NCBI GenBank assembly: GCA_050618055.1
Contig: JBNLVK010000226.1
Span: 1 to 15,773 of the forward strand
Length of the DNA stretch: 15,773 bases
Source: CALDCK01 sp050618055
GTDB taxonomy: Bacteria > Myxococcota_A > UBA9160 > SMWR01
Reading direction: 5' to 3'
The notes under the pieces were generated by a model that saw only the letters and a list, made by a program, of their open reading frames with translations, was not told where the DNA came from and ran no database searches. Positions 1 through 6,540 of this stretch are shown here, piece by piece (position 1 is the first letter of the stretch; every line of letters starts with the position of its first letter). Position numbers and translations under genes: made by a program.

Positions 1-137
1 CACGGCCGCTGCGCGGCCTACGGCTCCCGGCGAGGTCCGTTCGTCGTGACGACGCCGCTGGCGTCGTCCCTCTGGAGCGAATCCTCCCCGGGGCGCCAGA
101 CGCCGCTTCGCGGCGCTGACTCGCGGCGCGCAAGCAC
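1..137. other. Non-coding left-edge region with three GC-rich hairpins
   Basis: No convincing gene is seen here. Three inverted repeats with 3-base loops follow one another: GGCCGC/GCGGCC at 4-18, GACGACGCC/GGCGTCGTC at 48-68, and CGCCGC/GCGGCG at 101-115, the last extended by CAG/CTG at 97-99 and 116-118. They lie just downstream of the minus-strand gene ending at 138, so one or more could act in transcription termination. None has a T-tract in either direction. Confidence 0.5.
48..68. terminator. Perfect 9-bp hairpin, possible terminator
   Basis: GACGACGCC, a GCT loop and GGCGTCGTC form a perfect 9-bp stem about 70 bases past the stop codon of the minus-strand gene 138-824. There is no T-run after it on either strand, so intrinsic termination is only a possibility. 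Protection of the 3' end or a repeat-element role are alternatives. Confidence 0.3.
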
Positions 138-824
138 TCAGGGCTCGATCGGACCCGCCTCGATCTCGAGCTTGCGTTGCTGCTGGCCGCGGTCGCGGCG
201 GGCGCCGCGCATGGCACGGATCTCGGCGACCAGCTCCTGGCGGATGCGCTCCAGGCGGGCCTCCTCTTCCAGGCGGCCGCTCCTCCAGTCGTCGCACAGC
301 CTGCGCGCGTGGGGCCACAGGCCCGCCGCCATCCGGTCGGCCAACTCGCGCACACTCCGGTCGAGGTCGGCCACGGGAAGCTCGAAGAGCGCGCTGCGGT
401 CCCGCAGCTCACCCCGGGTCTCGAACCCGTAGCGCATCGGGTTGCCCTCGAAGTCCGCCATGGCGCGCATGCGCACGTGGCCGTGCGCCATGTCCCGATC
501 GAAGACGTGGTGGGCGGCGAGGGCCTCCACCGTCCAGTAGCTCTCGGCGACGTTGTCGACGACCACGAACCCGTGCTCCGGCAGCCGGTCGCCGAACTCC
601 TGCATCACGCGGCTCGTCAACCGGACGCGCTCCGTGTCCACCAGGGCGCCGCGGCCCGGCCACTGGTCGAGCAGCACGTGCGTGTACGGACAGGCGTCGC
701 CAGGCCCGTCCGCCGGCTCCGCCGCCGCGGCCCACGACATCAGCGCGAGCAGCGCCGGAACAGGGCACCCCAGCCGCAGCCAGCGCCGCCCGATGGCGCG
801 CCTCACCCGTCCCCCCCGAACCAT
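138..824 (-). CDS. Secreted protein of unknown function
   Basis: I do not recognise the family. With the ATG at 824 the product is 228 residues. A basic n-region (RRAIGRRWLR), a hydrophobic stretch around CPVPALLALMSW and an AAAAEP-type cleavage site predict a Sec signal peptide and export to the periplasm. The mature part begins with a segment containing LLDQWPGRG and FVVVDN. The last 50 residues are rich in Glu, Arg and Gln and probably form a coiled coil (DWRSGRLEEEARLERIRQEL). Two other starts are possible: an ATG at 890, which would bury the signal peptide, and a GTG at 806 preceded by a G-rich stretch. It is the last gene of a minus-strand series after the SthA-like flavoprotein, separated by 91 bases, so shared transcription is possible but unproven. 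Confidence 0.72.
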   Translation of the reverse strand: MVRGGRVRRAIGRRWLRLGCPVPALLALMSWAAAAEPADGPGDACPYTHVLLDQWPGRGALVDTERVRLTSRVMQEFGDRLPEHGFVVVDNVAESYWTVEALAAHHVFDRDMAHGHVRMRAMADFEGNPMRYGFETRGELRDRSALFELPVADLDRSVRELADRMAAGLWPHARRLCDDWRSGRLEEEARLERIRQELVAEIRAMRGARRDRGQQQRKLEIEAGPIEP

Positions 825-915
825 CGAAGCGAAAGCTAGGCGCTCGCGCCTCGCTGCCGCGACCGCGAAAACACGCAAATGCGCCGCCATGGATCTGCGG
901 GCGCCGACGAGACCG
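825..915. other. Intergenic gap with a compact inverted repeat
   Basis: This gap separates the SthA-like gene from the secreted-protein gene. AGGCGC at 838-843 and GCGCCT at 846-851 form a 6-bp inverted repeat with a 2-base loop. Read on the minus strand it is followed by AGCTTTCGC, so it could weakly terminate or attenuate transcription between the two genes. The evidence is weak, and part of this gap may be coding if the downstream gene starts at 890. Confidence 0.25.
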
Positions 916-2343
916 CTAGAACGCCCGGGTCAGGCTCTCCCGGGCTTCGGTCGGCGCCGGGGCCGGTCTTCCCAGCTTCGCCAGCGCGTCGAGCGCGGCG
1001 CGCTGGTAGGCCTCCGAAAGGCTCTGCGGGCTCACGCCGATGCTCGCGATCTCCTCGACGGTCTTCTCGCTTCGGACCAGCGCCGACCCCAGCCCCACGA
1101 CCTCCGCCGCGGCGGTGCCGATCAGGTGGACGCCGAGGAGCCGGCGCGTGTCGTTCGAGATCACCAGCTTCATCAACCCCGCATCCTCGCCGCGAACCCG
1201 CGACCGCAGGGATCGGCTGAGTCCCGTGCGGCCAACCACGTGCGGAATGTCGAGAAGGCCGCACGCCTCCTCGCTCAACCCGACCATCGCGATCTCGGGA
1301 ACCGTGTAGATGACCATCGGCGTCGGGTTCTCGCCGTCTTCCTGGACGCCCGCGGCGCAGAACATCGCAACGCGGCCCTGGTGGATCCTCATGGTGGTGG
1401 ACGCCAGCCCGTCCACCGCACCGCCCAGTGCGTAGACGCCCTTCACACAGGTCTCGAAACGGTCGTCGGTGGTGACGAAGCCGCGCGGATCCGTCGCGAT
1501 GCCCGGGCGCGCGAGGTCGAGCCCGTCGGTGTTCGGCGTCGAGCCCGCGGCGACCAGCACTCGTTCGCCGATCTCCACGCGCCCGCTGGCGAGCCTGACC
1601 GAGGCGTGGGGACTCGACTCCGAGCCGAGCACCTCGATCTCCTCCACGCCTTCCCCCAGCACCACCGTGACGCCCGAGCGTTGCATCCAGGCGTGCAGCA
1701 CCTCGCGCAGGTCCGCGTCGACGAAGCGCAGCAGGCGGTTCCGGCGATCGATGAGCGTCACGTTGCTGCCGAGCTGCGCGAACATGCAGCTGAACTCGCA
1801 GCCGATCAGGTCGGCGCCCACCACCACCAGGTTTCGCGGTACGCCGTCCGGGTCGAGGAGCGAGTCGGGGTCGCACACCGTGCGTCCGTCGAAGGGGAAC
1901 CTGTCCGGTCTCCGGGGACGCGAGCCACAGGCGATGACGATGACCGACGCCCGGTGCACCTCCCTTCCCGCCACCTCGATCTCGTTGGGGGAGCGGAAGC
2001 GGGCGGGTCCGCGAAGGACGTGGGCTCCCCGCGCCGCCAGCTCGTAGCGCAGCTCCGCGTGGTAGGTCGCCACCACCTGTCGGCGACGTCCCACCAGGGC
2101 GCGGCTGAAGATGGCCCGGAGCTCGCTGGTGCTGCGCTCCTTGCCCAGGACGCGGTGCGCCGCACGGATCTCCATCAGCGCGTCGTGCAGCAGGCTGAGC
2201 ACGAACGGACCCGGCGGCGAAGCGCGGGACGCGATGAACCCGTCCACGTCGACGAGAGCGACGTTCATTCCGATGCTGGATCCGGTCAGGGCCGCACTCA
2301 CGCCCTCGGCCGTCGCCCCGATGATGATGGCGTCGTAGTCCAC
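916..2343 (-). CDS. SthA-like pyridine nucleotide-disulfide oxidoreductase family flavoprotein with degenerate motifs
   Basis: This 475-residue protein has the two-dinucleotide-fold architecture of the family and most resembles soluble pyridine nucleotide transhydrogenase (SthA), which moves hydride between NADH and NADP using FAD. Family landmarks are VIACGSRP near residue 135, a second Rossmann unit (VVVGADLIGCEF) near 175, the TPNTDGL segment, YTVPEIAMVGL, and the C-terminal SEAYQRAALDAL that matches SthA's AEAYRVAALNGL. As in SthA there is no CxxxxC redox pair. Several cofactor motifs are altered: the first glycine motif reads GATAEG instead of GxGxxG, the second reads GADLIG, and the usual GD that contacts FAD reads GG (YALGGAVDG). 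It may therefore bind cofactors differently or be a non-catalytic relative. The start is a GTG at 2343 with a poor ribosome binding site. It lies 117 bases after the monooxygenase gene on the same strand. Confidence 0.85.
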   Translation of the reverse strand: MDYDAIIIGATAEGVSAALTGSSIGMNVALVDVDGFIASRASPPGPFVLSLLHDALMEIRAAHRVLGKERSTSELRAIFSRALVGRRRQVVATYHAELRYELAARGAHVLRGPARFRSPNEIEVAGREVHRASVIVIACGSRPRRPDRFPFDGRTVCDPDSLLDPDGVPRNLVVVGADLIGCEFSCMFAQLGSNVTLIDRRNRLLRFVDADLREVLHAWMQRSGVTVVLGEGVEEIEVLGSESSPHASVRLASGRVEIGERVLVAAGSTPNTDGLDLARPGIATDPRGFVTTDDRFETCVKGVYALGGAVDGLASTTMRIHQGRVAMFCAAGVQEDGENPTPMVIYTVPEIAMVGLSEEACGLLDIPHVVGRTGLSRSLRSRVRGEDAGLMKLVISNDTRRLLGVHLIGTAAAEVVGLGSALVRSEKTVEEIASIGVSPQSLSEAYQRAALDALAKLGRPAPAPTEARESLTRAF

Positions 2344-2460
2344 TTCAGCTTCATCGCTTCGGCGGTGGTCTCGCCCGCCTGAACCGCCGGCGCGCGTAGA
2401 AACACGGCCTCCGCGTCGGCAGAACCCGGGACCCGCCGGCCCGAACCTCGCCGGGGCGCG
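2344..2460. other. Intergenic region between monooxygenase and SthA-like genes
   Basis: No gene is seen. CCGGC at 2436-2440 and GCCGG at 2450-2454 could form a short 5-bp hairpin just past the monooxygenase stop on the minus strand. This is weak as a terminator and has no T-tract. I see no clear -35/-10 pair for the SthA-like gene, so read-through from the monooxygenase gene is possible. Confidence 0.3.
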
Positions 2461-3651
2461 TCAGCCCAGCCCGTGGGCCTTCTTCCAGTTCGGGTTCTGG
2501 AGCGACATGGGCGTGAGGTCGGTCGGGTCGATCTCCTCGAGCACGATCTCACCGGCCAGCACCTGCTGCTTCCAGCGCTGGTGCTCGTCGTCCCGCGCGT
2601 GGAACTCGGGCATCACCTCTTCGGCGAAGAGCTCCAGGCTGCTGCAGATGTCCTCGTGGGTGTTGCGCCCGGCCTGGTTGATCAGGATCACCTGGTCGAC
2701 GTGGGAGGCCTCGAACTTCCGCAGGCGCTCGCGGATCGTGTCGGGCGAACCGATCAGGCCGCGGTTGCGGCGCATCCGCATGCCCTCCTCGGTGTCGCGC
2801 CACTTCTGGTACTCGTCCCACAGGCTGATCGACCCCGGCTCGACCGGTCCGTGGCGGTTGTAGAAGAGCAGCGCGAACTGGAAGAAGCTCGAGCCGTCGC
2901 TCTTCGCGAGCGCCTCCTCGTCGGTCTCGGCGCACATGAACTGGCTCACCACGGCGATGTTCGGGTTCGTCGCGTAGTCGGCCAGCAGCTCCTGGCGCTT
3001 CGTGTAGGCGTTGTAGTAGGCGTGCACCCAGGCCCGGGCCATGTCCGACGAGATGAACTGGAACGACAGCACGCCCATGCCGCGGCGGCCGCACATCTCG
3101 ATGGTCTCGAACTGGGAGCAGGCCACCCAGAGCGGCGGGTGCGGCTTCTGCCGCGGCTTCGGGACCACGTTGCGCAGCGGGAAGTCGAAGTACTCGCCGT
3201 GGTACTCCCAGGCCGACTCCTGGAACATGGGCAGGATGCAGCGGACCGCGTCCTCCCAGACGGCGCGCTTGTCGCGGAAGCGGCGGTCGAAGGGGTGCAG
3301 CTCGGTGACGCTCGACCCCTCGCCGATGCCGAGCTCGACACGACCGTGGGAGAGCAGGTCGAGCGTCGAGACGCGCTCCGCCACCCGCGCCGGGTGGTTC
3401 GTGGTGAGCTGCACGATGCCGTGGCCGAGCCGGATGTTCTTCGTGCGCTGGCTCGCGGCCGCCAGGAAGACCTCCGGCGCCGAAGAGTGCGAGTACTCCT
3501 CGAGGAAGTGGTGCTCCACCTCCCACGCGTAGTCGAAGCCCAGCCGGTCGGCGAGCTCGATCTGGTCGAGCGACTGTTGGAGCAGGCGGTACTCGCTGTC
3601 CTCTTCCCAGGGGCGCGGCAGCTGGTGCTCGTAGAAGACGCCGAACTTCAC
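2461..3651 (-). CDS. LLM-class flavin-dependent oxidoreductase (luciferase-like monooxygenase)
   Basis: This 396-residue protein belongs to the bacterial luciferase-like TIM-barrel superfamily, whose members use reduced FMN or F420 to oxidise small organic substrates. It opens with the typical first strand (KFGVFYEHQLPRPW), followed by the GFDYAWEVEHHF segment, IRLGHGIVQLTTNHPARVAERVSTLD (residues split over strand 3 and helix 3), GRVELGIGEG and a late GLIGSPDTIRERLRKFE segment. These are standard for the family. The substrate cannot be read from sequence. The cytoplasmic enzyme has no signal peptide. The GTG at 3651 was chosen because family members begin at this strand; an in-frame ATG at 3690 would add 13 residues, and neither has a strong ribosome binding site. 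It is the first gene of the minus-strand series and is divergent from the patatin operon. An FMN reductase at 7856-8404 could supply reduced flavin, but that link is inference. Confidence 0.9.
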   Translation of the reverse strand: MKFGVFYEHQLPRPWEEDSEYRLLQQSLDQIELADRLGFDYAWEVEHHFLEEYSHSSAPEVFLAAASQRTKNIRLGHGIVQLTTNHPARVAERVSTLDLLSHGRVELGIGEGSSVTELHPFDRRFRDKRAVWEDAVRCILPMFQESAWEYHGEYFDFPLRNVVPKPRQKPHPPLWVACSQFETIEMCGRRGMGVLSFQFISSDMARAWVHAYYNAYTKRQELLADYATNPNIAVVSQFMCAETDEEALAKSDGSSFFQFALLFYNRHGPVEPGSISLWDEYQKWRDTEEGMRMRRNRGLIGSPDTIRERLRKFEASHVDQVILINQAGRNTHEDICSSLELFAEEVMPEFHARDDEHQRWKQQVLAGEIVLEEIDPTDLTPMSLQNPNWKKAHGLG

Positions 3652-3769
3652 GCCGGCCAGTGTACGACAACCCGACTTGCGGTGGGGCATCACGCCACGT
3701 CGCAATCCCGCTTGCGCGCAAGGCCGGATCCACTGTCGGTGGGGTCCCGCGGCGTGACACACTCTCCCC
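3652..3769. promoter_or_regulatory. Divergent control region with palindromic half-sites
   Basis: This 118-base gap lies between the divergent monooxygenase and patatin genes, so it must hold the promoters for both. It contains a perfect 12-bp palindrome, CTTGCGCGCAAG, at 3711-3722. An imperfect inverted repeat with the same half-sites precedes it: TTGCG at 3677-3681 followed by GTGG, then CCAC and CGCAA at 3695-3705. Repeated TTGCG/CGCAA elements suggest binding of a dimeric regulator. I see no convincing -35/-10 pair. If the monooxygenase starts at 3690, the first repeat would lie partly within its coding sequence. Confidence 0.45.
3711..3722. repeat. Perfect 12-bp palindrome, candidate operator
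   Basis: CTTGCGCGCAAG reads the same on both strands and lies 47 bases before the GTG start of the patatin gene. The half-site TTGCG also occurs at 3677-3681 and, inverted, at 3701-3705. The arrangement fits an operator, but no regulator gene is present in the window. Confidence 0.4.
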
Positions 3770-4780
3770 GTGGCGATCTCGGTCGGCGGTGCCCCCAAGC
3801 GTCTCGGTCTCGCCCTCTCCGGCGGCGGGTTTCGCGCCGCCGCGTTCCACCTCGGTGTGTTCCGTGCGCTCGCGGCGCGGGGCTGGCTGTGGAAGGTCGA
3901 CCTGATCAGCTGCGTGAGCGGCGGATCCATTGCCGGCGCGTTCCTGGCGAAGAACTGGGGCGACGATTCGTGCCTCGACCGCTTCGACGAGTACCTGGCG
4001 ACGCAGTCGCTGGCGGTGAGCACCGTGCTGGGCGGCATCTTCTCGCCGTTCTCGTCGCGGCTCGACAAGCTGGCCGACCGCTACGACGAGGACCTCTTCG
4101 ACGGCGCCACCCTGGGCGACCTGCCCGACGGCCCGCGCCTCTACCTGAACGCCACGAACATCGCCAGCGGGAACCTCTTCTTCTTCGTCACCGGCGGCGG
4201 CAAACCGGCGGAGCTGGGCGAGTGGGAGCTGGGCGTGCACCCGGGCGATCGCTTCCGGCTGGCCCGCGCGGTGGCCGCCTCGTCGGCGTTCCCGCCGGTG
4301 TACCCGCCCCTCGAGCTCGGCCGCGACGTCTATCCGGGGGCCGGCGTCGAGTACGTGACGCTCACCGACGGCGGCGTCTACGACAACCTGGGCATCAACC
4401 CGCTGGTGCGCTTCGAGCGCAACCCGCTCCACTACGCCATCGCCAGCGACGGCGGCAAGCCCTTCGAGATCGTCCGGAACCCCACGCGCAGGGGCACCAT
4501 CGTGCTGAAGTCCGCCATCGACATCCTGATGGAGCAGGTGCGCGGGCTCCAGTTCGCGCGCCTGCTGTCCGGCTTCGAGACCGGCCAGGGCCCGAAGCCC
4601 CTCTTCTTCTCGATCGACAGCGTCGAGGGCGAGGCCCGGCCCGGCGACGCGGCGCGCGCCTCGGCGATCGGCACGAACCTGAAGAAGCTCTCCGACGACG
4701 AGCGCGAGCTGCTGGCGCGTCACTCGTCGGCGCTGATGCAGGCCCGCATCGCCCGCTACGCTCCCGAGCTCGACGCGTGA
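3770..4780 (+). CDS. Patatin-like phospholipase
   Basis: This 336-residue protein is a patatin-fold serine hydrolase of the kind that cleaves acyl chains from phospholipids. The oxyanion-hole loop is LSGGGFRAA at residues 16-24, the nucleophile is Ser53 in SGGSIAG, and the catalytic Asp is Asp200 in LTDGGVYDNLG, so the Ser-Asp dyad is complete. There is no signal peptide or transmembrane segment; the patatin core begins at residue 12 and fills the chain, so the enzyme is probably cytoplasmic and could attack the inner membrane from inside. The start is a GTG at 3770 without a recognisable Shine-Dalgarno sequence. It is the first gene of a three-gene operon and its stop overlaps the next start by 4 bases (GTGA). 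Its role may be lipid turnover or, as inferred from its partners, an effector. The family call is secure; the biological role is not. Confidence 0.93.
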   Translation: MAISVGGAPKRLGLALSGGGFRAAAFHLGVFRALAARGWLWKVDLISCVSGGSIAGAFLAKNWGDDSCLDRFDEYLATQSLAVSTVLGGIFSPFSSRLDKLADRYDEDLFDGATLGDLPDGPRLYLNATNIASGNLFFFVTGGGKPAELGEWELGVHPGDRFRLARAVAASSAFPPVYPPLELGRDVYPGAGVEYVTLTDGGVYDNLGINPLVRFERNPLHYAIASDGGKPFEIVRNPTRRGTIVLKSAIDILMEQVRGLQFARLLSGFETGQGPKPLFFSIDSVEGEARPGDAARASAIGTNLKKLSDDERELLARHSSALMQARIARYAPELDA

Positions 4781-6540
4781 CCCGCGAACGCGGCACCCCG
4801 GACGAGGCCTTCCGGCCCATGACCATCGTGGTGCAGGACCCGGGCTTCCGCGATCCGGAGACCCACCAGATCGTGACCGCCCAGGTGGACGTGCCCGCCG
4901 AGCGGCTGGCGCGGGGGCCGTGGGGCTACCGCATCCAGGTGGTGGACTACGACGTCACGACCTCCGAGTACCACCCGCCCCACGACTACGGCAACGACCT
5001 GACGCCGCCGGACCCCTTCGACTCGTCGCGCGGTCTCGGCATCGAGCGCATCCTGAACGACCGCCAGTTCCACCAGCAGAACGTCTACGCCATCGCCATG
5101 CGCACGCTGGCCCGCTTCGAGATGGCCCTCGGACGGAGGGTCGACTGGGCCTTCACCGGACACCAGCTGAAGATCGCGCCCCACGCCTTCTCCGGCGCCA
5201 ACGCCTTCTACTCGCGCGACGACAACGGGCTGATGTTCGGCTACTTCCAGGGCCGCGAGAACACCATCTACAGCTGCCTGTCCCACGACGTCGTCGCCCA
5301 CGAGACCACCCACGCGGTGCTCGACGGCCTGCGCCGCCGCTACATGGACGCCTCCTCCGACGACCAGGCCGGCTTCCACGAGGGCTTCGCCGACGTGGTC
5401 GCGCTGTTGTCGATCTTCTCGATCCCCGAGGTGGCTTCCACCATCATGCGTCCCCAGGCCAGTCGCGGGCGCCTGACCCGGGACCAGCTGCGCGAGGACG
5501 CGCTGCTCGAATCGGCGCTGTTCAAGATGGCCGACGAGATGGGGAGCGAGCTGTCGGGCATTCGCGGCGAGGCGCTGCGCCACTCGTCGCGCATGCCGCG
5601 CAGCGAGAGCTGGAAGGAGGATGCCGAGTTCCGCGAGCCCCACCGGCGCGGCGAGGTGCTGGTGGCGGCCATGATGCGCAGCTTCGTGCGCGCCTGGCGC
5701 TGGCGCATGCTGGAGGGACTGGGGAAGGACGTCAGCATCGACGTCGACCGCGTGATCGAAACCGCCGCGTCCACCGCCGACTACCTGCTGACCATGGTGA
5801 TCCGCGCGCTCGACTACGCGCCGCCCATCCACATCACCTTCGACGACTACCTGGCGGCGCTGCTCACCGCCGACGCGGAGGTCCGGCCCAACGACGCTCC
5901 GGAGAACTACCGGCTCATCGTCCGCGAGGTGTTCGACCGCTTCGGAATCCGCTCGCCCACGAAGAACCCGGGCGGTGTCTGGGACCGGGAGGAGCCGGGC
6001 AGGATCAGCTACGAGCGCGTGCACTACGAGCCGCTCCAGAGCGACCCGAACGAGATCTTCCGCGGCGTGTGGGAGAACCGCGACGCACTCCACATGACCC
6101 CCGCCGCCTACACGCAGATCGAGTCGGTTCGGCCGGCGCTGCGCCGGACCACCGACGGTTTCGTGCTGAAGGAGACGGTCGCCGAGGCGGTCCAGTTCCT
6201 GCGACTCACCAACAAGGAGCTGCGCGCGCTCTGCCAGCGCGAGGCGAGCCGGAAGAAGGCGTCGAAGGCCGACCGCGACAGGCTCGCGGTCCTCGACGAG
6301 TTCTCCCCCGACTTCACCCACCTGCTGCGCGGCGGATCGACGCTGCTCTTCGACGACTTCGGGCACCTGAAGTACTCGATCGGGACGCGGGTGGACAACG
6401 GCCTGGCGCAGCTGGGCCGCATCGAGTCGCTGGTCGACCACGGCGTCTACGCCCGGCCGCGCGACACGGGTCGCCAGCTCGCCGAGCTGCACGAACGGCG
6501 CGGCCTGGAGAGCGGCGCCTTCGCACGGGAGCAGTGGTAG
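4777..6540 (+). CDS. Cytoplasmic M4-like (gluzincin) zinc metallopeptidase
   Basis: This 587-residue protein carries a zinc peptidase signature: HETTH at residues 175-179 supplies two His ligands and the catalytic Glu176. Glu202 in FHEGFADVV, 23 residues later, fits the third ligand, with Asp206 as in thermolysin-type (gluzincin) enzymes. Unlike secreted thermolysins it has no signal peptide and no recognisable propeptide, so it should act inside the cell. The C-terminal 250 residues are not recognised; a segment near the end (STLLFDDFGHLKYSIGTRVDNG) looks like a small separate domain. The GTG at 4777 was chosen because it overlaps the patatin stop by 4 bases; an in-frame ATG at 4819 is the alternative. 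Its stop overlaps the next start by one base. The peptide substrate is unknown. It could process its operon partners or a cellular target. Confidence 0.85.
   Translation: MTRERGTPDEAFRPMTIVVQDPGFRDPETHQIVTAQVDVPAERLARGPWGYRIQVVDYDVTTSEYHPPHDYGNDLTPPDPFDSSRGLGIERILNDRQFHQQNVYAIAMRTLARFEMALGRRVDWAFTGHQLKIAPHAFSGANAFYSRDDNGLMFGYFQGRENTIYSCLSHDVVAHETTHAVLDGLRRRYMDASSDDQAGFHEGFADVVALLSIFSIPEVASTIMRPQASRGRLTRDQLREDALLESALFKMADEMGSELSGIRGEALRHSSRMPRSESWKEDAEFREPHRRGEVLVAAMMRSFVRAWRWRMLEGLGKDVSIDVDRVIETAASTADYLLTMVIRALDYAPPIHITFDDYLAALLTADAEVRPNDAPENYRLIVREVFDRFGIRSPTKNPGGVWDREEPGRISYERVHYEPLQSDPNEIFRGVWENRDALHMTPAAYTQIESVRPALRRTTDGFVLKETVAEAVQFLRLTNKELRALCQREASRKKASKADRDRLAVLDEFSPDFTHLLRGGSTLLFDDFGHLKYSIGTRVDNGLAQLGRIESLVDHGVYARPRDTGRQLAELHERRGLESGAFAREQW

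Noticed and set aside
553..2382. Long plus-strand open frame of 609 codons opposite the SthA-like gene
   Set aside because: The translation is rich in Arg, His and Gly without family motifs, while the opposite strand encodes a recognisable flavoprotein over the same bases.
3652..4068. N-terminal extension of the monooxygenase to an upstream start at 4068
   Set aside because: The extra residues show no domain and overlap the start of the patatin gene on the other strand; family members start at the KFGVFYEHQLP strand.
2473..4776. A plus-strand open frame running unbroken for 768 codons upstream of, and in frame with, the metallopeptidase
   Set aside because: It is antisense to the well-supported monooxygenase and out of frame with the patatin gene. 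Long open shadow frames are expected at this GC content, and the translated residues are low-complexity.
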